Assembly (NCBI RefSeq): GCF_003001935.1
Contig: NZ_PVNG01000001.1
Location: forward strand, 1-64,000
Origin: Nonomuraea fuscirosea
GTDB lineage: Bacteria > Actinomycetota > Actinomycetes > Streptosporangiales > Streptosporangiaceae
Direction: 5' to 3'
DNA length: 64,000 nucleotides
Shown here: piece after piece, positions 27,034 through 34,510 of the stretch
Layout of the letters: each line of letters begins with the position of its first letter
Numbering within the stretch: the stretch's first letter is position 1
Translations under genes and position numbers: made by a program
The notes under the pieces: generated by a model
The model's database searches: none
What the model saw: the letters and a program-made list of their open reading frames with translations, nothing else
What the model was told of the DNA's origin: nothing

Positions 27034-28146
27034 ATGCTGGTGCCGGGTTACGGCGGCGGGTCGCTGGCGGATGTGCCGGGCTCGCTGATGGCCGCTCTCG
27101 GTCTGCGCGAGCCCAACGCGCTGGCCCTGGAGCCCACCGACCGGGTGTGCCTGTTCCTGGTCGACGGCCTGGGAGCCGAGCTCCTCAAGGCCCACCCCGA
27201 GACCGCGCCGTTCCTGTCCGGCCTGCCGAGCAGGACGCTGACCGCCGGTTTCCCCGCCACCACCGTCACGAGCCTGTGCACCCTGGGCACGGGGCTGACG
27301 CCGGGTGAGCACGGCATGGTGGGGATGCTGCTGGCGGTGCCGGGCGCGGGCCACTTGTTCAACTGCCTGCGCTGGAAGCTGCCCGACGGCCTGGTCATGG
27401 ACCCGGAGGAGTGGCAGCCCGCGACGACGATCTACCAGCGCGCCGCGCGGGCCGGGGTCGAGCCCGCCTACGTCGCCCCCGCCGAGTACGAGCGCACCGG
27501 CCTGACCGGCGCCGTCTTCCGCGGCGTACGCTACCTGGCCGCCGACTCCGTGGACGACCGCGTCGCCCGCACCCTGGAGGCGCTGCGCGAGCGGCGCCCC
27601 GCACACGTCACCGTCTACTACGGCGACCTCGACGCCACCGGCCACATGGTGGGGTGGGGCGGCGAGGAGTGGCTGCGCCAGCTCGAAATCGTCGACGACA
27701 TGGCGCGGCGCCTGGCCGAAGGGCTGCCGCCGGGCGCCACCCTCTACGTCACCGCCGACCACGGCATGGTCAACGCCACCGAGAAGATCGACGTGGAGGG
27801 CACGCCCGAGCTGGCCGAGGGCGTGGCGATGCTCGGCGGCGAGGCCAGGGCGCGACACGTCTACACCCACCAGGGCGCCGCCGAGCGCGTGCTGGAGGCC
27901 TGGCGTGAGATCCTGGGCGGCAAGGCATGGGTGGTGTCCAGGCAGGAGGCGGTCGAGTCGGGCTGGTTCGGGCCCCGCGTGCACGAGGCGTGGCTCGGAC
28001 GCATCGGCGACGTCGTGGCCGTGCCCTACGGCGGCCTGGCGCTCACCGCTCCCGCGGCCCACCCCTTCGAGGCCCTGTTCACCGGTTACCACGGCTCGCT
28101 GACGGCGGCCGAACAGCACGTCCCGCTCCTGGAGGTACGCACGTGA
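27034..28146 (+). CDS. Alkaline phosphatase-fold nucleotide pyrophosphatase/phosphodiesterase
   Basis: 370 residues. CLFLVDGLGAELL gives the first metal Asp, PATTVTSLCTLGTGLTPGEHGM the Thr nucleophile, YYGDLDATGHMVGWGGEEW and VTADHGMVN the remaining metal-binding Asp/His residues: a complete NPP-type active site. It hydrolyses phosphodiesters or pyrophosphates; the substrate is unknown. No signal peptide, so the enzyme is probably cytosolic, unlike many NPPs. Its stop overlaps the rhodanese start (GTGA), so the two are coupled. Translation is probably leaderless. Confidence 0.88.
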   Translation: MLVPGYGGGSLADVPGSLMAALGLREPNALALEPTDRVCLFLVDGLGAELLKAHPETAPFLSGLPSRTLTAGFPATTVTSLCTLGTGLTPGEHGMVGMLLAVPGAGHLFNCLRWKLPDGLVMDPEEWQPATTIYQRAARAGVEPAYVAPAEYERTGLTGAVFRGVRYLAADSVDDRVARTLEALRERRPAHVTVYYGDLDATGHMVGWGGEEWLRQLEIVDDMARRLAEGLPPGATLYVTADHGMVNATEKIDVEGTPELAEGVAMLGGEARARHVYTHQGAAERVLEAWREILGGKAWVVSRQEAVESGWFGPRVHEAWLGRIGDVVAVPYGGLALTAPAAHPFEALFTGYHGSLTAAEQHVPLLEVRT

Positions 28147-28958
28147 CCAGCCCGCTGATCACCCCGGCCGGACTCGCCGCGCTCGACGGCGCGACGGTGC
28201 TCGACGTCCGCTGGCGGCTCGGCGGCCCGCCCGGGGAGCAGTTCTACCGCGAGGGTCACATCGACGGCGCCGTCTACTGCGACCTCGACACCGACCTCGC
28301 CGCCCCTCCCGGGCCCGGCGGGCGGCACCCGCTGCCGGGGGCGGCCGAGTTCCAGCGCGCGATGCGGCGGCTGGGCGTCTCGGACGGGCGGCCGGTCGTG
28401 GTGTACGACGACGCCGGCTCCACCGTCGCGGCCAGGGCCTGGTGGGCGCTGCGCTACTTCGGGCACCCGGACGTACGCGTGCTCGACGGCGGCCTGCCCG
28501 CCTGGATCGAGGCCGGGCTGCCGGTCACGAAGGAGATCCCGCGGCCGGAGGAGGGCGACTTCACCGCGCGTCCGGGAGGCATGCCGGCATTGACGGCCGA
28601 CGAGGCGTCGTCGCTGGCCCGGCGGGGCGTGCTGCTGGACGCCAGGGCCGGCGAGCGTTACCGGGGCGAGGTGGAGCCGGTCGATCCGGTCGCCGGCCAC
28701 GTCCCCGGCGCGATCAGCGCCCCCACCACGGACAACGTCGGCCCCGACGGCCGCTTCCTCGACCCCGAGTCGCTCAGGGCCCGCTTCACCGCGCTGGGTG
28801 CGGGCGCGGGCGTCGAGGCCGGGGCCTACTGCGGCTCCGGGGTGACCGCCGCGCACGAGGTGCTCGCGATGGAGGTGGCGGGCCTGCCCGCGGCCCTGTA
28901 CGTGGGCTCGTGGTCCAACTGGGTCGCCGACCCCACCCGCCCCGTCGCCACCGGCTGA
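28143..28958 (+). CDS. Two-domain sulfurtransferase (rhodanese/3-mercaptopyruvate type)
   Basis: 271 residues. The first, inactive rhodanese domain contains VLDVRWRLGG and VVYDDAGSTVAARAWW; the second contains LLDARAGERYRGEVEPVDPVAGHVPGA and the active loop AYCGSGVTAAHE with the persulfide-forming Cys. CGSGVT is the loop of thiosulfate/3-mercaptopyruvate sulfurtransferases. GTG 28143 overlaps the upstream stop by 4 bp, showing an operon with the phosphodiesterase gene. Confidence 0.92.
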   Translation: MTSPLITPAGLAALDGATVLDVRWRLGGPPGEQFYREGHIDGAVYCDLDTDLAAPPGPGGRHPLPGAAEFQRAMRRLGVSDGRPVVVYDDAGSTVAARAWWALRYFGHPDVRVLDGGLPAWIEAGLPVTKEIPRPEEGDFTARPGGMPALTADEASSLARRGVLLDARAGERYRGEVEPVDPVAGHVPGAISAPTTDNVGPDGRFLDPESLRARFTALGAGAGVEAGAYCGSGVTAAHEVLAMEVAGLPAALYVGSWSNWVADPTRPVATG

Positions 28959-28976
28959 CCACTCCCACCGCGATCC

Positions 28977-31499
28977 TCAGTAGAGGGGCTGGTCGCCGGC
29001 GCCGAAGCAGGTGAAGCCGTACTCGCCGGTCTTGGCCGCCGCGCACGCCAGCGCCGCGTCCGGCGGCTGCCCCGCCGCCAGCAGCTCGTGGAACGCGCTC
29101 ATCATCGCCCTGGCCGTCTCGTCCCCCACGGGCACCATCCCGGCGATCACACAGGCCGCCCCTTTGGCGAGGAACGTCCCGGGCAACCCGAGCGGCGTCC
29201 CCTCCATCGGCGTACGCGACATCCCGGAGTTGCAGGCCGACAGCACCACGAGCCCGGCCGAGCGCGTGAGGTCCAGCAGGTCGTACGCCATCAGCGACCC
29301 GTCCTCCAGGGTGATCCCCGACACCAGCGGGCTGCGCGCGTGGAACATGCCGTGCGCCGCCAGGTGCACGACGTCCGCCGTCCCCAGCGCCTCCAGCACC
29401 GGCGCGACGCGTCCCGGCACCTGCCGCCCGCGGGGATGGCAGCCCAGCACGTGTGCGACCTCGCCCTGCGCGTGGGCCAGCGCGGGTCCGGCCGCGGCCG
29501 ACACCAGCGGCGGGGCGTCCGGGCGCGGGCCGCGCGACCAGCGGGCCCGCAGCCAGGCGGTCGCCCCGGACGCCACGTTGACCGGCCGCTCACGCAGGCA
29601 GGGCAGCGCGGCCCACGGCAGCGTGTGCAGCGGGCCCACCGGCACCACCACCAGCGGCCGGTCACCCAGCTCGGCCGCCAGAGGCAGCAGCACCAGCCGT
29701 TCGAGCTCCGTGGCCGCGGCCTCCACGTCGCCGGGGCAGCCGTGCCGGCGCAGGGCGTAGCGCAACCGCACGATCGCCTCCTTGACCTGGTGCACGCCGC
29801 CCAGCCGGCGCAGCGCCAGGCGTTCGGCGGTCACGACCACGGCCAGCAGCGCGTCCCGGTCGGCCACGTACTCGACCAGGGCGCCGTCCCCCAGTTCGGT
29901 ACGGACGAGGCCGGGGTCGGTCAGGGCGCGGGCGTGCGCGGGAGCGGCCACGGCCCGCCACCGCTCGGCCCACTCGAACACCTCCTCGGCGCTCCCGTCG
30001 CGGACCGCCAGCTCCAGCCCGTAGGCCGCCAGCCGCTCCCCGGCCCTGGCCGCGTGGGCGCGCAGCGACGGGTCCTCGAACGCCTCCACCCGCCCGCTCA
30101 CCTCCGCCAGTCCGTCGCGGATCGCCCGGAAGGCCCCGGCGACGTCCTCACGCAGCGCCGCCCGCAGGGCGAGCGCGTGCTGGCGCACCTGGACGGGGAC
30201 CTGCTCCGCCTGCGCGGACCGCCGCGCCCGCGGCTCGGACGCCAGCGAGGCCGGCCGGGTCCCCGCGGGCGTCCGGCGCTCGCGCACGGCGTCCCGCGTG
30301 AGCCGGTCCAGCTGCGTGCGGGCCGTCGCCTGGTCGCCGACGGTGAGCGCCGCCTCGGCCGCCGCCAGCCGCAGCGCCGCCGCTCCGGCCCGGTGGGTGA
30401 GCCCTGCCTCCTGCTCGTCCGCGCACGCGATCAGCTCGGCGACCAGCTCGGGGGTGACGGGTTCGAGAGCCAGCCGGGCGCGCAGGACGACCTCCGCGGC
30501 CAGCGGCAGCCACGACGTCCGCTCCTGGCCGGCCAGCTCGCGGGCGGCCTGCTCGGCCACCTGCCTGGCCCGGTGCGGGTCTCCGGTCAGCAGCTCCACC
30601 TGGGCCAGCTTCAGCCGCGCCTCGGCCAGCGCCACGTGGGCGTCCGACGCCTCCAGGTCGGGTACGGCCAGGCTCAGCATGGCCCTGGCCTCGCCCGGCA
30701 GGTGCGCGGCGAGCAATGCCCCGGCGAAGTCGGCCCGCATGGTGGCCAGCCGCTCGGGGAAGCCGAGCAGGGTGTCCTCGGCCTCGCGGTAGTGCTTGAA
30801 CGCCGCCGCGAGGTCGCCCCGGCGGACCGCGAGGAAGGGCAGGTTGGCCGCGGACAGGCGGGCCAGGTGCGCCAGCCCGGCCTGGTGGGCGATGCGCAGG
30901 CAGGCGGACAGGTCACGCAGGGCGGCGTCCCAGTCGCCCCGGTAGGAGTGGATGAGCCCGCGGTTGAGCAGCCCGCCCGCCAGGAACCTGCGGTCGTCGA
31001 TCGTGCCGGGCGCGTCCACGAGGGCGCGCAGCGCGCGGTCGCAGGCGGCGATGGCCTCCTCGTGGCGGCCGAGATGCCCGAGGGCCACCGCGCGCTGGGT
31101 GTCCAGCTTGGCCCGATCCAGCGGGGGCAGGTAGGCCCAGGCCAGGGCGGCCATGCGGAGGGCCTGCAGCGGATGGCCGCGCTCGGTGCGTACGGTGACG
31201 AGAGACAGCCGGGCCTGCGCGATCCGGTGCGGCGGGGCGCCGCGGGTGCCGATGGCCGCGCGGAGGTGCTGCTCGGCGGCGGCGAGGTCGCCCAGCTCGC
31301 GGGAGGCCAGCGCCATCGCCCGCAGGGTCACGGCCACCGCCTCGGCACATCCGGTACGGCGGGCGGCCGCCAGGACGACGCGGGCCGCGCGCAGGGCGTG
31401 GTCGGGATCGACCAGCGACCGCGTCATCGCGGCCTCCGCCGCCGTGACGAGCGGAGGGAGGTCGCCTGACGGGGCCTGTTCGTGCCGTGATGCGCTCAT
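28977..31499 (-). CDS. TPR-CHAT protein (caspase-like cysteine protease)
   Basis: 840 residues. The N-terminal ~600 residues are Ala/Leu/Arg-rich helical repeats of TPR type (for example AVALGHLGRHEEAIAACDRALRAL and GGLLNRGLIHSYRGDWDAALRDL). The C-terminal CHAT domain (about 600-840) keeps both catalytic residues: His716 in HLAAHGMFH and Cys756 in VVLSACNSG, followed by GLPGTFLAKGAACVIAGM. CHAT proteases are caspase relatives that cleave partner proteins on activation through the repeats. It is the last gene of a four-gene minus-strand locus, 72 bp after the 150-aa protein, with an ECF sigma factor and an S8 protease upstream. ATG 31499 has only a weak Shine-Dalgarno. Substrate unknown; its neighbours are the obvious candidates. 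Confidence 0.9.
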   Translation of the reverse strand: MSASRHEQAPSGDLPPLVTAAEAAMTRSLVDPDHALRAARVVLAAARRTGCAEAVAVTLRAMALASRELGDLAAAEQHLRAAIGTRGAPPHRIAQARLSLVTVRTERGHPLQALRMAALAWAYLPPLDRAKLDTQRAVALGHLGRHEEAIAACDRALRALVDAPGTIDDRRFLAGGLLNRGLIHSYRGDWDAALRDLSACLRIAHQAGLAHLARLSAANLPFLAVRRGDLAAAFKHYREAEDTLLGFPERLATMRADFAGALLAAHLPGEARAMLSLAVPDLEASDAHVALAEARLKLAQVELLTGDPHRARQVAEQAARELAGQERTSWLPLAAEVVLRARLALEPVTPELVAELIACADEQEAGLTHRAGAAALRLAAAEAALTVGDQATARTQLDRLTRDAVRERRTPAGTRPASLASEPRARRSAQAEQVPVQVRQHALALRAALREDVAGAFRAIRDGLAEVSGRVEAFEDPSLRAHAARAGERLAAYGLELAVRDGSAEEVFEWAERWRAVAAPAHARALTDPGLVRTELGDGALVEYVADRDALLAVVVTAERLALRRLGGVHQVKEAIVRLRYALRRHGCPGDVEAAATELERLVLLPLAAELGDRPLVVVPVGPLHTLPWAALPCLRERPVNVASGATAWLRARWSRGPRPDAPPLVSAAAGPALAHAQGEVAHVLGCHPRGRQVPGRVAPVLEALGTADVVHLAAHGMFHARSPLVSGITLEDGSLMAYDLLDLTRSAGLVVLSACNSGMSRTPMEGTPLGLPGTFLAKGAACVIAGMVPVGDETARAMMSAFHELLAAGQPPDAALACAAAKTGEYGFTCFGAGDQPLY

Positions 31500-31571
31500 G
31501 CCGGTCTCGGTCGGAAGACGACCGGGAGAAGGGGCGCGGCCTCCCCGGCCGTACGGCGATGGATCAACGGA

Positions 31572-32024
31572 TCAGGGGCAGGGACGGATGCGTACCCAGG
31601 CCGTCTGGATGGGCGCGTGACCGGGCCGGTGGCACACGATGCTGAGCCAGCCGGGCGGCAGCCCGGTGGCGACGAAGTGGCCGGTGTCGCCGATGCGCCG
31701 GGTGAGGGTCATGTGCGGTGATCTCACATCGACGAGCGCCCCCTCTCCCGGGTAGGGGGAGATGTGCCCGGCCACGTCGATGAGCCCGTCGCCCTCGGTC
31801 ACCTCCAGGTCGAAGGTGAGCCCGGCCGCGACGAAGCGCACCAGATGGGAGCTGTCGTCGTCGCGGACGCTGCGGATCGTGGCGGACTCGGCGTAGGCGG
31901 CGGTCACCGCCCGTGGGACCCGGAGCCGGTAGGCGTCGCGGGCGGCCGCGGACACCTGGCCGGGGATCGGGTCGTTGCCCGAGCTCAGCCGGAGGGCCGC
32001 GAGAAAGTATTCGTCGTTGATCAT
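31572..32024 (-). CDS. Uncharacterised 150-aa protein coupled to the ECF sigma factor
   Basis: No family assigned. The first ~65 residues are helical (MINDEYFLAALRLSSG; VSAAARDAYRLRVPRAVTAAYA), the rest beta-rich with alternating hydrophobics (LTFDLEVTEGDGLIDVAGHI, PGEGALVDVRSPHMTLTRR, GHFVATGLPPGWLSIVCHRP), suggesting an Ig/transthyretin-like sandwich. Its ATG overlaps the sigma factor stop by 4 bp (ATGA), so the two proteins are made together in fixed ratio, as expected for a sigma factor and its regulator. Candidate anti-sigma factor, adaptor or CHAT substrate; this is inference. No membrane segment or zinc-binding HxxxCxxC motif of classical ZAS anti-sigma factors is present. Confidence 0.8.
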   Translation of the reverse strand: MINDEYFLAALRLSSGNDPIPGQVSAAARDAYRLRVPRAVTAAYAESATIRSVRDDDSSHLVRFVAAGLTFDLEVTEGDGLIDVAGHISPYPGEGALVDVRSPHMTLTRRIGDTGHFVATGLPPGWLSIVCHRPGHAPIQTAWVRIRPCP

Positions 32025-32557
32025 TGCGCTGTCTCCTGTAGTGAGAGCAGAGTGCGCAGTTTTTCCAGGCAGCGGGCCTTGGTCGGGCCGACGCTGCCCG
32101 TGGGCAGTCCGAGCCGGGCCGCCACCTGCTGGTTTCCCAGATCGATGGCGACCAGCTGGAGGAGGGAACGGCAGGGTTCGTGCAGCGCGGAGACCGACTG
32201 CCAGAGCGTGCGGCGGCCGTCGGCCTCCAGGACGGCCGCGGCGGGGTCGGGATCGTCGGCGATCTCGAACGACGAGGCGCCCAGCCGCTCCTTGCGCAGC
32301 ATCAGCAGGGCCTCGCGGCGCACGGTCGTGGCGAGCCAGCCGCCCACCCTCGCCGGATCCCGCAGGTCGTGGAGATGCTGGAGCAGGCGGAGCCAGGCGC
32401 CCTGGACGGCGTCCGCCGCGTCCGCCGGGCCCAGGCCGCACGCGCGGGCCACCGCCCACATGCGTGGCCCGAAGCGGTGTTCGAGCTCGTCCCAGGCCGA
32501 TCTGTCGCCGTCGGCGGCGGCCGTCAGCAGCTCCGCCGGCTCGCGGGGATCACGCAT
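32021..32557 (-). CDS. ECF-type sigma-70 family RNA polymerase sigma factor
   Basis: 178 residues. Region 2 comprises LLTAAADGDRSAWDELEHRFGPRMWAVARA and AADAVQGAWLRLLQHL; region 4 comprises QQVAARLGLPTGSVGPTKARCLEKL, a helix-turn-helix. No region 1.1 or 3, hence a group IV (ECF) factor. ATG 32557 is chosen because AAAGGAGG lies 5 nt upstream. Its start lies 72 bp after the S8 protease stop and it overlaps the next gene by 4 bp. It may control this locus or remote genes. Confidence 0.9.
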   Translation of the reverse strand: MRDPREPAELLTAAADGDRSAWDELEHRFGPRMWAVARACGLGPADAADAVQGAWLRLLQHLHDLRDPARVGGWLATTVRREALLMLRKERLGASSFEIADDPDPAAAVLEADGRRTLWQSVSALHEPCRSLLQLVAIDLGNQQVAARLGLPTGSVGPTKARCLEKLRTLLSLQETAQ

Positions 32558-32629
32558 ACGGCCTCCTTTCCACCGGCACGGAAAGGCGATCATGCCTCCT
32601 CGTGATTGACCGGGGACTGTGCGTAAACT

Positions 32630-33643
32630 CTACAGACTCGCCGGGAAGAGAACCCCCAGATCGGCAATTTCGCGGGTCTCCCCGGAGTCGAGGACACGCC
32701 TGATCCACTCCTTGGCCGGCTCGCGGGCGGCGGCGTCGGCGATGGCCCCGGCCACCAGCGCCGTGGCGAACGACGTGCCGCTCCACGCCGCGTAACCGCC
32801 GTACTCGCCGGTGTCCAGGAAGCTGCTGGTCAGCCAGTCGCCCCTGGCGCACGCGTCCACCCAGGTGCCGTACCCGGAATAGGGCGCCCGGTGCCGTTCG
32901 CCGGCGTCCACGGCCGCCACGCCGACCACGAACGGCAGCGCGGCGGGCCAGAACGGCCGGTCGGAGGCGGTGTTGCCGGCGCAGGCCACGGTCACCGTGT
33001 TCGTCAGGCCGGCGATGGCGTCCGACAGCAGGGGCGGGGGCCGGTCGTCGAAGGTGTGGCCGCCGAAGGAGAGGTTGAGCACCTGCGGGGGGCGCTCACG
33101 CAGGCGGTTGAGGGCGCGCACGATGCTCGCCTCGTCGCCGAGGCCGTCGCCGTCCAGTACCCGGCGCACGCTCAGCGACACGCCGGGCGCCAGGCGGGTC
33201 AGCAGGCCCGCGAGGAACGTGCCGTGTCCCGCCTGCGAGCCCTCGGCGGCGTCCGCGTCCTCGGGGGAGAGACGGGCGTACCAGTCGCTGCCGGACCACC
33301 ACGGATGCTTGGCCACGCCGGTGTCCAGCAGGCCCACGACGACGTCGGAGCGGGATCTGGCCCGTCTGTGGCCGATCGGCTCGGTGGGGAAGGGCCGGGA
33401 CGCGGGGCCGCCGAAGAACAGGGGCTGGCCGCGCAGGACGTGGTTGGGCGACGCCCGCAGGCCCTGGTCGCGGAGTTCGGCGGTGACCTCGCAGGGGTCG
33501 GCGCCGGGAGTCAGGTGGACGACGCAGACTCCGTCCGCCTCCGAGACCGCCTGGGTCCAGCGCGACACGGCGGCGAGGGAGGTCCGGTCGGTCAGGACCT
33601 GACCTGGGCGGATGTACGCCTCGCCGACAGATTGCATTTCCAT
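32630..33643 (-). CDS. Subtilisin-like S8 serine protease without signal peptide
   Basis: 337 residues. Catalytic residues are all present: Asp107 (VVGLLDTGVA), His140 (AGHGTFLAG), oxyanion Asn224 (CAGNTAS) and Ser291 (SGTSFATALVAG). Residues 35-80 (VCVVHLTPGADPCEVTAELR...PLFFGG) look like an I9-type propeptide preceding the catalytic domain. The N-terminus lacks any hydrophobic signal, so it is predicted to act in the cytosol, unlike most actinomycete S8 enzymes (the mycosins, for instance, are exported and membrane anchored). ATG 33643 is used; ATG 33637 and an upstream start at 33685 are alternatives. It is the first gene of the S8-sigma-150aa-CHAT locus, divergent from the DUF3145 gene. 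Confidence 0.9.
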   Translation of the reverse strand: MEMQSVGEAYIRPGQVLTDRTSLAAVSRWTQAVSEADGVCVVHLTPGADPCEVTAELRDQGLRASPNHVLRGQPLFFGGPASRPFPTEPIGHRRARSRSDVVVGLLDTGVAKHPWWSGSDWYARLSPEDADAAEGSQAGHGTFLAGLLTRLAPGVSLSVRRVLDGDGLGDEASIVRALNRLRERPPQVLNLSFGGHTFDDRPPPLLSDAIAGLTNTVTVACAGNTASDRPFWPAALPFVVGVAAVDAGERHRAPYSGYGTWVDACARGDWLTSSFLDTGEYGGYAAWSGTSFATALVAGAIADAAAREPAKEWIRRVLDSGETREIADLGVLFPASL

Positions 33644-33718
33644 GAGCGGGTATCTTTCCGCCGTGGGCGAACTGTCACCCGCCACTCCCGCACCAACTTG
33701 GTATGGCCCCCCTCTGGT

Positions 33719-33735
33719 GTCGGATTGCGACCGAC
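33719..33735. promoter_or_regulatory. Inverted repeat in the S8/DUF3145 divergent promoter region
   Basis: GTCGG-N7-CCGAC, centred 84 bp upstream of the protease start and 92 bp upstream of the DUF3145 start. Candidate operator. Confidence 0.4.
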
Positions 33736-33818
33736 GGTAGTCTCTCCCTAGTCACTTGTGATCATCCCGATACGAGGCCGTTGGGGAAGGCGCACCTCGT
33801 ACCGAAACGGGAGGTCCG

Positions 33819-34313
33819 GTGTCTGCTCGTGGCGTCCTTTACGTCCACTCGGCTCAGCCCGCGCTGTGCCCTCACATCGAATGGGCAGTCGCGGGTGTCC
33901 TTGGCGTGCCCGTAGACCTGACGTGGACTCCGCAGCCCGCCGCGCCCAACGTCGTGCGCGCACAGGCGGAGTGGGAGGGGCGCGCCGGCATCGCGGCGGC
34001 CATCGCCTCCTCCCTCATGGGCTGGCAGCGCCTGAGATTCGAGATCACCGAGGACGCCTCACCGGGCGTCGACGGCTCCCGGCATGCCTACACGCCGACG
34101 CTCGGCGCCTTCACGGCGGTCATCGGCGTCGCCGGCGACATCATGATCCCCGAGGACCGGCTCCGCGCCGCGATGATGACAGCGGCGCAGGGGCGGTGCG
34201 TGCTGGAGGACGAGCTGGACAAGATGCTCGGCAGACCGTGGGACGAGGAGCTTGAGCCGTTCCGGTACGCCGGCGACGGCGCACCGGTCCGCTGGCTGCA
34301 CGCGGCCGTCTGA
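33819..34313 (+). CDS. DUF3145 family protein
   Basis: 164 residues, standard for this actinobacterial family of unknown function. It begins RGVLYVHSAQPALCPHIEWAVAGVLG and keeps the conserved WQRLRFEITEDASPGVDG and YTPTLGAFTAVIG blocks. GTG 33819 is preceded by GGGAGGT. In many actinomycetes the gene sits at the end of the fab cluster, as here, convergent with accD; a link to fatty-acid synthesis is suggested only by this position. Confidence 0.92.
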   Translation: MSARGVLYVHSAQPALCPHIEWAVAGVLGVPVDLTWTPQPAAPNVVRAQAEWEGRAGIAAAIASSLMGWQRLRFEITEDASPGVDGSRHAYTPTLGAFTAVIGVAGDIMIPEDRLRAAMMTAAQGRCVLEDELDKMLGRPWDEELEPFRYAGDGAPVRWLHAAV

Positions 34314-34462
34314 CCTGGCCTGCCGCCGCTCCACGCCGGGCGTCCCGGTCGAGGCCGCCGCGCCGCGTGGCGCCCGGCCGCCCACTGGGCCGCCCACTGG
34401 ACCGTCCCCGACCTCCCGAGTCCGACCGTCCAAGCCCGATAGGCCGTGCCCCGACAGCCGAA

Positions 34463-34493
34463 GGGCCCGCACCTGGTGAACAGGTGCGGGCCC
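34463..34493. terminator. Bidirectional intrinsic terminator
   Basis: Perfect 13-bp stem GGGCCCGCACCTG / CAGGTGCGGGCCC with loop GTGAA, between convergent DUF3145 and accD stop codons. Confidence 0.88.
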
Positions 34494-34510
34494 GAGCGGT
34501 GTAAGACGTG

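Noticed and set aside
28977..33643. Type III-E CRISPR locus, suggested by TPR-CHAT beside a sigma factor
   Set aside because: No Cas7-11, no repeat-spacer array and no Csx31-like gene; only the regulatory logic is comparable.
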